From an uncultured Mycoplasmatota bacterium (lineage in GTDB: Bacteria; Bacillota_I; Bacilli_A; RF39; UBA660): DNA of 64,000 nt. The translations under genes and the position numbers were made by a program. The stretch covers positions 11,250 through 75,249 of the forward strand of contig UQXO01000007.1 of NCBI GenBank assembly GCA_900545005.1. Reading direction: 5' to 3'. This document shows, piece by piece, positions 49,232 through 57,542 of this stretch (its first letter is position 1; every line of letters begins with the position of its first letter). Under the pieces are notes generated by a model, which worked only from the letters and a program-made list of their open reading frames with translations, did no database searches and was not told the DNA's origin.

Positions 49232-50003
49232 ATTCTTGATTAGTTTAAATAATCTAGAAGAAATTGAAATCTATAAGAAAGAGGGAATAAATTCCTTCCT
49301 TTTACCTCTTAAGGACTATACAGTTGGGTATCCAAATACTTATAGTGTTTCCAAGATTAATAGTATTAATGAGACTAAATATTGTTTAATTAATAAAGTC
49401 TTAGATAATAAAGAAATAGATAATCTAGAGGATATATTACCAACTATAGATGTAAAAGGTTTTGTCATTGAAGATATTGGGCTTATAAGACCTTTAAAAG
49501 CTCTAAAGAAAGAGATTATTCTCTTTATTAATCATTTCAATTGTAATTATAATTCTATTAATGAGTGGTTAAACTATGTTGATAGTGTTTTTGTCTCAAA
49601 TGAATTAACTAAAGAAGAATTAGAAGAAATAACTAAGAATGCCCATAAACCAGTGGTTTTACATCTATTTGGGTATAATCAAGTTATGTATTCTAAAAGA
49701 AGTTTAGTAACTAACTATGAGACTCATTATCACTTGCCCTTAACAAATACTTTAGATATCGAAGATAAGATGGGACAAGTTAAATTCCATTTATATCAAG
49801 ATGCAGCCGGGACAGTAGCTTTATCTAATCATATTGCTACTTTAGATGTTTTAGATTTACCTAATGTTTATTATTACTATTTAAATACTTCTTTTATTCC
49901 TTTAGAGACAACTTTGGCCTTTTTACGAAAAGAAGAGATTACTAATAGTGATGAAGGTTTTCTAAGACGAGCTACCGTATTTAAGATTGGAGACTTAAAA
50001 TGA
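49221..50003 (+). CDS. U32-family protein TrhP1 (YrrN-like)
   Basis: 260 residues. The N-terminal half is a TIM-barrel-like U32 domain without the cysteine cluster. TNTLDIEDKMGQVKFHLYQDAAGT is a mid-to-late segment. In B. subtilis YrrN and YrrO (TrhP1/TrhP2) together hydroxylate U34 of tRNA using prephenate. The start ATG 49221 overlaps the trmR end and has no binding site, so translation depends on coupling. The end overlaps trhP2 by four bases. Confidence 0.75.
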   Translation: MKNKFLISLNNLEEIEIYKKEGINSFLLPLKDYTVGYPNTYSVSKINSINETKYCLINKVLDNKEIDNLEDILPTIDVKGFVIEDIGLIRPLKALKKEIILFINHFNCNYNSINEWLNYVDSVFVSNELTKEELEEITKNAHKPVVLHLFGYNQVMYSKRSLVTNYETHYHLPLTNTLDIEDKMGQVKFHLYQDAAGTVALSNHIATLDVLDLPNVYYYYLNTSFIPLETTLAFLRKEEITNSDEGFLRRATVFKIGDLK

Positions 50004-51181
50004 TTGAGTTATTAGCGCCCGCTGGGGATTTAGAAAAATTAAAAATAGCTCTTTTATATGGAGCTGATGCCGTTTATGTGGGAGGAAGAGACTACTCATT
50101 ACGCGCTAATGCGAAGAATTTTAGCTTAGAAGACTTGCGTGAAGGTGTTTTATATGCCCATAATCTTGGGAAAAAAGTTTATGTGACTGTTAATATTGTT
50201 CCTCATAATAAAGATACGGAAGGACTTAGTGACTACTTAAAAGCCTTAGATATTATTGGAATCGATGGTATTATTGTTAGTGATATTTATATTATGGCTT
50301 TACATAAGAAATTAAACTTAAAGATGGAGTTACATATTTCAACGCAAGCATCTACTTCTAATTACGAGACCGCTTTATTTTATAAGAATTTAGGAGCTAA
50401 AAGAGTGGTTTTAGCAAGAGAAGCTTCCAAAGAAGATATTAAACGAATTAAAGAAGAAACTAATCTGGAATTAGAATGCTTTATTCAAGGAGCAATGTGT
50501 ACTAGTGTTAGTGGCCGTTGTGTGATGAGTAATTATGCTACGAATAGAGATTCTAATAGAGGTGGTTGTAGTCAGGTATGTAGATATGTCTTTACGACTA
50601 ATAAGTATCCTAATGATTTTACAATGATGCCTAAAGACTTAAATATGGCCAAATATATTAAAGAGATGATTGCCGTAGGAGTTAATTCTTTTAAAGTTGA
50701 AGGCCGTATGCGAAGTATATATTATATTGCTACTGTTATTTCGATGTATCGTAGTATTATTGATAAAACCTTAGATAATACAATTACCCCAAAGTATTTA
50801 GAGTATTCCAAAAAAATTCTTAATCGCTGTGCGAATAGAGACTCTGTACCTCAGTTTTTTCAGGGACATCCCAAAGAGACTGAACAATATTATCAAGATC
50901 GTACAGAAATAAGTAATCAAGATTTTTTAGGTATTGTAATAGAATATGATAAGGATAAATTAGAAGCTACAATAGAACAAAGAAATTATTTTAAGACTGG
51001 TGATGTCATTGAAATCATTGGACCCCATAAGAAACCTGTAACTATCACGGTTCCTGAGATTTTTGATGAAGAGGGTAAACCTTTAGAAGTTGCTCGTCAT
51101 CCCAGAGAAATAATTAAATTTAAGACCAGTGTACCACTAGAGAAAATGGATATGTTGAGACTAAAAGTGTTTGACATTTAA
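50000..51181 (+). CDS. U32-family tRNA hydroxylase TrhP2 (YrrO-like)
   Basis: 393 residues with the U32 signature. It opens IELLAPAGDLEKLKIALLYGADAVYVGG. The Fe-S cysteines are in ECFIQGAMCTSVSGRCVMSNY and GGCSQVCRYVF, followed by KDLNMAKYIKEM and VEGRMRSIYYIA. A C-terminal beta-barrel extension fits the YrrO/RlhA type. Substrate by synteny is tRNA U34. Four-base ATGA overlap with trhP1. Confidence 0.88.
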   Translation: MIELLAPAGDLEKLKIALLYGADAVYVGGRDYSLRANAKNFSLEDLREGVLYAHNLGKKVYVTVNIVPHNKDTEGLSDYLKALDIIGIDGIIVSDIYIMALHKKLNLKMELHISTQASTSNYETALFYKNLGAKRVVLAREASKEDIKRIKEETNLELECFIQGAMCTSVSGRCVMSNYATNRDSNRGGCSQVCRYVFTTNKYPNDFTMMPKDLNMAKYIKEMIAVGVNSFKVEGRMRSIYYIATVISMYRSIIDKTLDNTITPKYLEYSKKILNRCANRDSVPQFFQGHPKETEQYYQDRTEISNQDFLGIVIEYDKDKLEATIEQRNYFKTGDVIEIIGPHKKPVTITVPEIFDEEGKPLEVARHPREIIKFKTSVPLEKMDMLRLKVFDI

Positions 51182-51199
51182 TTCTATTTGTAGTATCCT
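51171..51199 (+). promoter_or_regulatory. greA promoter TTGACA-17-TATCCT
   Basis: Perfect -35 (51171-51176) overlapping the trhP2 end, 17-base spacer, TATCCT (51194-51199). Confidence 0.7.
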
Positions 51200-51232
51200 T
51201 AGATAGATAATTTTTTAGAGGAGAGAATAAAA

Positions 51233-51703
51233 ATGACAAAAGAACAAACAATTCTAATAACACCTCAAGGATATTTGGCGTTAGAAACTGAATTGAATGA
51301 TTTAAAATTAAATAAAAGACCAGAAGTAATTGCTGCTCTTCAAGAAGCAAGAAGCTTAGGGGACTTATCGGAAAATGCTGAATATGATGCGGCTCGTAAT
51401 GAACAAGCTCAAGTAGAAGCAAGAATTAAGGAATTAGAATTTAAACTAGAACATTGCCAAGTTATGGATGGTAATTCTAAAGACACTGTTAGTGTTGGTT
51501 CTAGTGTAGTTTTAAACTATATAGATGATGATGAAGAAGAAGAATACTCTATTGTTGGCTCAATGGAAGCTGATCCTTTTGCCAATAAGATTTCTAATGA
51601 ATCACCAATCGGAAAAGCTATTTTAGGTCACAAAGCAGGAGAAACTGTTAATGTTGTTACTCCTAATGGCTCTTATGATGTAAAAATCGTTAAGATTGCT
51701 TAA
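51233..51703 (+). CDS. greA: Transcription elongation factor GreA
   Basis: Rescues backtracked RNA polymerase by stimulating transcript cleavage. The N-terminal coiled coil carries the acidic tip in the signature ARSLGDLSENAEYDAAR (about 43-59), followed by the C-terminal FKBP-like domain ending NESPIGKAILGHKAGETV. 156 residues. Binding site GAGGAG. It ends the yqgF-to-greA cluster, as in Bacillus. A long reverse-strand ORF inside it is a shadow. Confidence 0.96.
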   Translation: MTKEQTILITPQGYLALETELNDLKLNKRPEVIAALQEARSLGDLSENAEYDAARNEQAQVEARIKELEFKLEHCQVMDGNSKDTVSVGSSVVLNYIDDDEEEEYSIVGSMEADPFANKISNESPIGKAILGHKAGETVNVVTPNGSYDVKIVKIA

Positions 51704-51708
51704 TTTTG

Positions 51709-51738
51709 TTGGTAAAATAGAAAAGAATAAGATATAAT
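51709..51738 (+). promoter_or_regulatory. tig promoter TTGGTA-18-TATAAT
   Basis: TTGGTA (51709-51714), 18-base spacer, perfect TATAAT (51733-51738). Confidence 0.6.
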
Positions 51739-51766
51739 ATAGAAGTTATTAGAAAAGGAAGATTTT

Positions 51767-53011
51767 ATGAATAATGTAAAGAAAATCGTAAAAGAATATA
51801 ATGGGGAAGTATGGACTAAAGCTATTGGCAGTGCTTATGATAAAATTAAGAAAGATGTAACTGTTGATGGTTTTAGAAAAGGAATGGTTCCTTTTGATAT
51901 GTTCGTTAGCAAAAACGGGGTAGAACCTTTGTATAATGATGCTATCGATATTTTACTTACTACGGAATATAAGAAAGTTTTCGATGAAGTAAAAGAAATT
52001 CCTGTAGTTCAACCATCAATTGATATTAAAAATATTAGTAAAGATGCCATTAGCATTGAATATACTTTTATTTCTAGTCCCGAAGTTAAGTTAGGAGCTT
52101 ATAAAAACTTAGGTATTAAAAAAGAAACAGCGAAAGTAACAGCTAAAGAAGTAAAAGAAGAAATAGAAAAATTACAAGCTAAATATGCGGAAATCCAAGT
52201 TAAAGAAACTGGTAAAGTAGAAAATGGTAATACTGTTGTAATTGATTTTGAAGGTTTCTTAAATGGTAAGCCATTTGAAGGTGGTAAAGCTGAAAACTAT
52301 CCATTAGAAATTGGCTCTCATACTTTTATTCCCGGTTTTGAAGAAGGCTTAATTGGAATGAGTACAGGTGAAGAAAAAGATTTAAACTTAACTTTCCCTG
52401 AAAACTATACTGAAGAACTTAAAGGTAAAAATGTAACTTTCAAAGTTAAAGTTAATATTATTAAAGAAAAAGTTTTACCCGAAATTAATGAAGATTTCTT
52501 TAAAGATTTAGGCTATGATGATGTTAAGACTAAAGAAGAATTAGAAGCTAAAATTAAAGAACAAATTAAGACTCGTAAAGAAGCTGATATTGAAAATAAA
52601 TATATTGATGAATGCTTAGAGGCTGCTACTTCTAATATGAAAGTTGAAATTAATCCTGAGATTATTGATGATGAAATTCATAGAATGATTGATCAAATGA
52701 GTGAACAACTAAAAATGAATGGTATTACTTTAGAACAATACATGCAATTTACAGGGATGACTCATGAAGACTTGCATAAACAATATGAAGAAATGGCTAC
52801 TAAGAGAGTAAAAGAAAGATTCTTACTTGAGAATGTGGCTAAAGTAGAAAAGATTGAAGTTAGTGATAAAGATGCTGAAGCTAAAGCTGAAGAAATGGCT
52901 AAAAACTACGGCATGACTAAAGAAGATTTATTAAAAGAATTTGGTGGCTTAGACATGGTTAAATATGATATGAAAATGCGTGCTGCTATCAATATTGTTA
53001 AGGGAGAATAA
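51767..53011 (+). CDS. tig: Trigger factor
   Basis: Ribosome-bound chaperone and peptidyl-prolyl isomerase. The ribosome-binding motif GFRKGMVP is at residues 35-42, a few residues closer to the N-terminus than usual because the first strand is short. The FKBP-type PPIase domain (about 145-235) has VVIDFEGFLNGKPFEGG and IGSHTFIPGFEEGLIGM. The helical C-terminal domain runs from about 250 to 414. Binding site AAGGAAG. A terminator follows. Confidence 0.94.
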   Translation: MNNVKKIVKEYNGEVWTKAIGSAYDKIKKDVTVDGFRKGMVPFDMFVSKNGVEPLYNDAIDILLTTEYKKVFDEVKEIPVVQPSIDIKNISKDAISIEYTFISSPEVKLGAYKNLGIKKETAKVTAKEVKEEIEKLQAKYAEIQVKETGKVENGNTVVIDFEGFLNGKPFEGGKAENYPLEIGSHTFIPGFEEGLIGMSTGEEKDLNLTFPENYTEELKGKNVTFKVKVNIIKEKVLPEINEDFFKDLGYDDVKTKEELEAKIKEQIKTRKEADIENKYIDECLEAATSNMKVEINPEIIDDEIHRMIDQMSEQLKMNGITLEQYMQFTGMTHEDLHKQYEEMATKRVKERFLLENVAKVEKIEVSDKDAEAKAEEMAKNYGMTKEDLLKEFGGLDMVKYDMKMRAAINIVKGE

Positions 53012-53026
53012 TTCTTCCTTTTTTTC
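53000..53026 (+). terminator. Terminator of tig
   Basis: AAGGGAGAA with TTCTTCCTT (one bulged G), then a T run. It covers the stop codon. Confidence 0.7.
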
Positions 53027-53068
53027 TTAGCAAGTTATCATAAAAAAGTGTCTGTTAACTAAAAAAGA

Positions 53069-53097
53069 TTGACAGATGATATAGCAAGTGTTAAAAT
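53069..53097 (+). promoter_or_regulatory. rpsP promoter TTGACA-17-TAAAAT
   Basis: Perfect -35 (53069-53074), 17-base spacer, TAAAAT (53092-53097). Confidence 0.85.
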
Positions 53098-53127
53098 AAA
53101 AGTACATTGAAAGAAGGAGGAACAATT

Positions 53128-53403
53128 ATGGCTGTTAAATTAAGATTAAAAAGAATGGGTTCTAAACAAAAACCATTTTATAGAATTGTAGCCGCTGACT
53201 CTAGATGTCCTAGAGATGGTAGATTTATTGAAACTGTTGGTACTTATAATCCTATTAAGACTCCAGCAGTAGTTACTGTTGATGAAGAAAAAGCTCTTAA
53301 ATGGTTAAATAATGGGGCTGAACCAACTGATACAGTTAAAAATATTCTAGCTCACGAAGGCATTATGAAGAAGTATGCTGATTCAAAAAAGAAAGAAAAC
53401 TAA
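53128..53403 (+). CDS. rpsP: 30S ribosomal protein S16
   Basis: 91 residues starting MAVKLRLKRMGSKQKPFYRI, the S16 signature, with AADSRCPRDGRFIE and VGTYNP. Start ATG 53128 behind AAGGAGG. The in-frame TTG at 53107 precedes that site and is not used. It forms a two-gene unit with khpA, separated by three bases. Confidence 0.97.
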   Translation: MAVKLRLKRMGSKQKPFYRIVAADSRCPRDGRFIETVGTYNPIKTPAVVTVDEEKALKWLNNGAEPTDTVKNILAHEGIMKKYADSKKKEN

Positions 53404-53406
53404 TTT

Positions 53407-53649
53407 ATGGAATTAAGAGAATTTACTGAATACCTAGTTAAATCAATTGTTAGTAATCCCGATAAAGTTCGTGTTAGCGAATTTAAGTTTGAAGATGGTC
53501 TGGTTTTGGAAGTTTTAGTTAGCGACACTGACCGTTCTAGTGTAATTGGAAAAGGTGGTAAGATGGCTAATTCCATCCGTGTTCTTGTTCAAGCCAAGGC
53601 TTACATCATGAAATTAGGTAAAGTAAAGATAAATATTGATTCAATTTAG
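53407..53649 (+). CDS. khpA: KH-domain RNA-binding protein KhpA (YlqC)
   Basis: 80-residue single KH domain; the GxxG loop is GKGGKM in SSVIGKGGKMANSIRVL. KhpA pairs with KhpB/Jag to bind many small RNAs and affects division in other Firmicutes. rpsP-khpA is the usual pair. The binding site is weak, which suggests coupling to rpsP. Confidence 0.93.
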   Translation: MELREFTEYLVKSIVSNPDKVRVSEFKFEDGLVLEVLVSDTDRSSVIGKGGKMANSIRVLVQAKAYIMKLGKVKINIDSI

Positions 53650-53673
53650 AAGGCGTTTATTCGTCTTTTTTTC
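53650..53673 (+). terminator. Terminator of rpsP-khpA
   Basis: AAGGCG with CGTCTT (one wobble), six-base loop, T run. Confidence 0.75.
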
Positions 53674-53743
53674 TTTCTAAGATTAAAATTATCGCTCTTT
53701 TTCTTCCTAATTGTGAAAGTCTTGTGAAATTAGAAAAAATAAC

Positions 53744-53772
53744 TTGTAATTTACAAAATGATAACTTATAAT
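53744..53772 (+). promoter_or_regulatory. Promoter TTGTAA-17-TATAAT
   Basis: TTGTAA (53744-53749), 17-base spacer, TATAAT (53767-53772). It heads the 53.8-54.5 kb two-gene unit. Confidence 0.75.
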
Positions 53773-53798
53773 TAGAACTTGCAGAAAAGAGGATCATG

Positions 53799-54254
53799 AT
53801 GAAAATAGAAATTAAAAAGATAAAAAAATATGCTAGTAGCGCTTTATTAGCCTTGGTGGTAACAGGCAGTTTAGTGGTGGCAATTAATGAATATACCGTT
53901 AATCATAACGACAATATTTGTTTATTAACAAGGATTGTTGGTTACGAGCATCAGATAACTAAAATTAATACTGATGAATATAATATTGAGAATGGCATCT
54001 TCGCCGTTTATAGTCCTAAATTATATGAATTACCTGATGGATATGTCTTAAACTATGATGATAAATTAGGTTATAAAACGGAAGAATCTTATATTGCCTA
54101 TGATGTTAATAATAATAATGAACCTTATGTAGTTTCCGAAAATATTCGCACTACTGAGCCAACTTTTGAGCCTATTCCTAGTATTTTAATGGTTAAGACT
54201 ATAGATAATAATCAGCCGAAAAGAGTAGTAATTAAGTCTTTAAGATTAAAGTGA
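53799..54254 (+). CDS. Exported hypothetical protein, 151 aa
   Basis: I do not recognise it. A hydrophobic segment (about 13-29, SALLALVVTGSLVVAIN) after a Lys-rich start forms a signal anchor. The outer domain is acidic with a possible repeat of Tyr-rich turns (DEYNIENGIFAVYSPKLYEL, DGYVLNYDDKLGY). I prefer ATG 53799, five bases behind AGAGGA, to ATG 53796. It is followed six bases later by the DUF1292-like gene. Confidence 0.65.
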   Translation: MKIEIKKIKKYASSALLALVVTGSLVVAINEYTVNHNDNICLLTRIVGYEHQITKINTDEYNIENGIFAVYSPKLYELPDGYVLNYDDKLGYKTEESYIAYDVNNNNEPYVVSENIRTTEPTFEPIPSILMVKTIDNNQPKRVVIKSLRLK

Positions 54255-54260
54255 GGCATT

Positions 54261-54512
54261 ATGGAAGATTTAAGATTTGTAAATAATAATATAACTTATT
54301 ATGTTATAGCAACCTATTATGATGAAGAATATACGAAGAAAAACTATATTATCTATACCGATAAAAATCTAATAGATAATAAACTGCAAGTATATTATTC
54401 TTTATATGAAAAAGTAAGTAATAAAGAAATAAAGCTTGTTGATATAAAGACCCCCCTAGAAAAAAAGGTGGCTTTATCATTTTTAAAAGAAGTAATGAAG
54501 ACTAGCAAATAG
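54261..54512 (+). CDS. Small DUF1292-like protein, 83 aa
   Basis: 83 residues with the strand pattern of the YrzB protein at 47279: YYVIATYYDEEYTKKNYIIYTD, then LQVYYSLYEK, then a C-terminal helix (EKKVALSFLKEVMK). I class it as DUF1292-like by this pattern. Binding site GTGAGG. Ends the small unit before a terminator. Confidence 0.6.
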   Translation: MEDLRFVNNNITYYVIATYYDEEYTKKNYIIYTDKNLIDNKLQVYYSLYEKVSNKEIKLVDIKTPLEKKVALSFLKEVMKTSK

Positions 54513-54522
54513 TCTTTTTTTT
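54498..54522 (+). terminator. Terminator
   Basis: AAGACTA, GCAAA loop, TAGTCTT, T run. Confidence 0.88.
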
Positions 54523-54598
54523 CATGTATGAGACTTTCTTCAGCAAAATCCGACAATCATAAATAGTATGATTATCTCGAAAGAAAGAGAGAATAATT

Positions 54599-55885
54599 AT
54601 GAAAAAAGTATTTATACCAGCAGTAATTGTCCTAAGTCTAATGAATGTTTCGGCTAAAGGAAAATGGGATGCTCCCTATAATGATACGATGTTAGAAAGC
54701 AATGGTCTTACGAAAAACTTAATCTGTGTGAAAAAAGAGTGTGTAGAAACTATTACTATCCCTGAAAATTTTAAAGGAAAAATTTTAAATATAAAACCTA
54801 ATGTTTTTTCTAATGAACATGATGTCTCTATGCCCGGAGATACCAGAACTTATACTCTAAAAATCATTAATTTAAGTAATAATAACTATACTTATCAAGA
54901 TAATTCCCTATATTTAAAACCCGTCGAAGCTAAAGAATCCTATAAAGATATTCTAAGCTATAATAATGCTTATATTCCGGTTTTTTCTACTATGTATCGC
55001 CTCTATAATTCCGAGCCTTTAAAATTTTTATATGAGGGGAAAGACTTAACCGATGAACAAATTAAAGATGAGAATATCGAGGCTAAACTTCAAGCCTTAG
55101 GTTATAGTGGTATTTCGGAGTTAGATAAATATTATATTGATTATTTTAATAAAAATTATGGGACTAATTTTAAGTCTTTAGAAGATTTAACCCCCAAATA
55201 TATTAATAAGATATGGACTAATATCAGTAGAAATAGTAAGATTCCGGAGACTAATAAAAATCTAATTGAATTTCATCATAATTACTTCTATAACACTCTA
55301 TTATCAATGAAATATAATGATAAGAAAGATTTAGATAATAATATCTATTCAGTAGGAGCATATTCTAGGAAAGAAGAAAGCTATCAAAATATAAATACAG
55401 CTTTACGTTCTATTACGATTCCTAAAACAAGTGAGACCTCTTTAGATCCCTTCTATTTCCATTTAAATGGTCCTTTAACCAGAAACTCCTTTACTTTATT
55501 TACTTATGGTGTTGATATAGGTTTATCTTTTGATAAAGAAATTAAGTATGGAAAAGTTAAAGCTTATTATATTGATTCTTTAGGTAATCTTTTAAGTGAT
55601 ACTGTTACCTATGAAGATGAAATTGATAAGGAGTATGAAACTGAAGAAAAGACTTTTCCGGGATATAAATTAATCCGAATAGATGGCAATAAGAGTGGTA
55701 CCTACATTGAAAAATTACAAGAAGTCTATTATATGTATGATTTAGTTAATGAGATTCCGGTAGATAATATTATTCCTAATGATAATCTATATACAGGTGT
55801 AACTGATAGTAATTGGCCTTTTTATAGTTTAATAGTTTCTTTTTTACTTTTAATAGGAGCTAAGATAAAATATGCTAGAAAATAA
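54599..55885 (+). CDS. Surface protein with MucBP-like domain and sorting-signal-like tail
   Basis: 428 residues. Signal peptide (about 1-18, cleavage after NVSA). The large middle part is not recognised. A MucBP-like repeat lies at about 318-375 (YYIDSLGNLLSDTVTYED, FPGYKLIRIDGNKSGTYIE, VYYMYD). The C-terminus has the parts of a cell-wall sorting signal: NLYTG (a divergent LPXTG position), a hydrophobic stretch (FYSLIVSFLLLIGAKI) and a basic KYARK tail. The adjoining sortase gene overlaps its end by 14 bases, so it is the likely sortase substrate. Confidence 0.72.
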   Translation: MKKVFIPAVIVLSLMNVSAKGKWDAPYNDTMLESNGLTKNLICVKKECVETITIPENFKGKILNIKPNVFSNEHDVSMPGDTRTYTLKIINLSNNNYTYQDNSLYLKPVEAKESYKDILSYNNAYIPVFSTMYRLYNSEPLKFLYEGKDLTDEQIKDENIEAKLQALGYSGISELDKYYIDYFNKNYGTNFKSLEDLTPKYINKIWTNISRNSKIPETNKNLIEFHHNYFYNTLLSMKYNDKKDLDNNIYSVGAYSRKEESYQNINTALRSITIPKTSETSLDPFYFHLNGPLTRNSFTLFTYGVDIGLSFDKEIKYGKVKAYYIDSLGNLLSDTVTYEDEIDKEYETEEKTFPGYKLIRIDGNKSGTYIEKLQEVYYMYDLVNEIPVDNIIPNDNLYTGVTDSNWPFYSLIVSFLLLIGAKIKYARK

Positions 55886-56441
55886 GAGTATTAGAAGATT
55901 ATTAACTTTATTACTTCTACTGAATTTTATCTTAATTATCGTGTGTCTAGTAAGAATAAAATTTAGTTATGCTAATACTAAGACTTATAATGTAATGGCA
56001 AAAAGTTCTTATAAAGATGATTATACTAAAAAGATGAATACTGATATCGTAGGAAGTATAACTCTTGCTAATAAAACCTATCTTTTAGTTCAGACTGATA
56101 ATAATACTTATTACTTAAATCATGATTATGAGAAAAAAGAAGATAAGTTTGGGGCTATATTTGTTGATTATCGTTGCAGTTTATTAGAGGATACCAATTG
56201 TTATATATATGGTCATAGTTCGGCAAAATATGACCTTCCTTTTAATATTTTATTTTCTTATCAAGATATTAATTTCCAAGCTATGAATAATTTAATTACT
56301 ATTAATTATAAAGGAATTGATCTAACTTATGAGATTGTTAAAGTAACCGATAATTATGATGATTTAGGAAAGTTTTTATATATTCAAACTTGTGATGAAT
56401 TTGCCCAAGGAAATATAATTTTAGTTGCGAAAAAAGTCTAA
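55872..56441 (+). CDS. Sortase-family protein lacking the usual catalytic Arg
   Basis: 189 residues. N-terminal signal anchor (about 9-29), then a sortase beta barrel. The catalytic His is in CYIYGHSS and the catalytic Cys in LYIQTCDEF. The pattern PFNILFSYQD between them resembles class B sortases. At the position where class B enzymes have the active-site Arg (R-I-V-V-V-A-K) this protein has Asn (GNIILVAK). It could be an altered or inactive sortase, or use another basic residue. Overlaps the presumed substrate gene by 14 bases. Confidence 0.78.
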   Translation: MLENKSIRRLLTLLLLLNFILIIVCLVRIKFSYANTKTYNVMAKSSYKDDYTKKMNTDIVGSITLANKTYLLVQTDNNTYYLNHDYEKKEDKFGAIFVDYRCSLLEDTNCYIYGHSSAKYDLPFNILFSYQDINFQAMNNLITINYKGIDLTYEIVKVTDNYDDLGKFLYIQTCDEFAQGNIILVAKKV

Positions 56442-56471
56442 GAATGCTATCATTATAGTAGGTGATATAAT

Positions 56472-57260
56472 ATGGAAAATAAAAATAACGATGTTTTTAG
56501 TGATATAGTTAATAATCATCGTAGTCAAATTCAAGATGATGAAGTAATTAATTTTGCTAATAAGCATCACTATGAAAATAAAGTGGCTCCTAATCTCGAA
56601 GCTCCTAAAGTAACAGACTTCAAGATAGATTATGAAGGTAAAGAATATCAGGGAGTTTCCAAAGAAAGTAAGAAAATGGACCGTCGTACCTTCTTAAAAC
56701 TTCTTGGAGCTACGGCACTTGCGGCTATGGGCTATAAAATGGCTAAAGATAAAATAGGTCCTGAGGTTGCTTTAGCAACTGCAATGCAAGAAACGCGAGA
56801 TTTAGTAGAACAAATTGTCGCTATGGATCCAAGTTTTGAAAATAATTCAGAATTTATAAGTGGTACGAATGAGAAAGGTGAATTTTATATTGAAACAAGT
56901 AACCAAAAAGGTTATGATGATTTAATTAATTATTTAACTACTTATAGTAAAAATAGTGATGGTAAAGATGCCGGAAAAGGATTAAGTCACGACCAGGCCA
57001 TTTATGCGATTAGTCTTTGCGGCGAGCCTAAAGGACTTTATGAAACTTACTATAATTTAAGCCAACCTGAATTTATGGAAAGTTATTTTAAAGGACCAGG
57101 TAGTGAAATAAATGGTAGTGCTTACCAAAACTATATGCAAAGTGGTAAGAGTATTAAAACTGGGGTTATGACAGGAATACCTTACGCTGAGGGAATTAAA
57201 AATTTAGAACAAAATATCTATTTAATAGATGAGACAAAAGAAAGTGGTAAAGCTTTATGA
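56472..57260 (+). CDS. Protein with internal twin-arginine-like motif, 262 aa
   Basis: I do not recognise the family. An acidic soluble N-terminal part of about 70 residues is followed by KKMDRRTFLKLLGATALAAM (about 69-88), which has the RR-x-F-L-K core and hydrophobic stretch of a Tat signal. The C-terminal region (about 100-262) would then be exported. An internal position is unusual; a shorter start is not supported, since the binding site AGGTGAT is at ATG 56472. No tat genes are in the window. It could also be a membrane-anchored protein. Coupled to the next gene by ATGA. Confidence 0.65.
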   Translation: MENKNNDVFSDIVNNHRSQIQDDEVINFANKHHYENKVAPNLEAPKVTDFKIDYEGKEYQGVSKESKKMDRRTFLKLLGATALAAMGYKMAKDKIGPEVALATAMQETRDLVEQIVAMDPSFENNSEFISGTNEKGEFYIETSNQKGYDDLINYLTTYSKNSDGKDAGKGLSHDQAIYAISLCGEPKGLYETYYNLSQPEFMESYFKGPGSEINGSAYQNYMQSGKSIKTGVMTGIPYAEGIKNLEQNIYLIDETKESGKAL

Positions 57261-57466
57261 ATATGAATGATACAATTGATTTTTATACTTTAGATGGTAA
57301 AATCTACTTGATTGTTAAAGAAATTAATTTTAATAATCATAAATATGTATACTTAACTAATGAAATGGATTATCATGATTTGCTTTTAAGAAGAGTAGAG
57401 GGCAATGATTTACTTCCTTTATCTAAGGATGAAGCTACTGCCGTTTTAAGTATATTATTTTCATAA
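57257..57466 (+). CDS. Small hypothetical protein, 69 aa
   Basis: 69 residues with the strand and helix order of the DUF1292-like proteins at 47279 and 54261 (IDFYTLDGKIYLIVKEI, KYVYLTNE, then a KDEATAVLSILF helix), but too short to be sure. It overlaps the previous stop by four bases. Terminator immediately downstream. Confidence 0.55.
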   Translation: MNMNDTIDFYTLDGKIYLIVKEINFNNHKYVYLTNEMDYHDLLLRRVEGNDLLPLSKDEATAVLSILFS

Positions 57467-57468
57467 TT

Positions 57469-57490
57469 AGACTTTCTTAGTCTTTTTTTC
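57469..57490 (+). terminator. Terminator
   Basis: AGACT, TTCTT loop, AGTCT and T run. Confidence 0.75.
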
Positions 57491-57542
57491 ATTTATTTTT
57501 CACAATTAATATCTAAAATTAAATCTGTAGGAGTGATACTTT

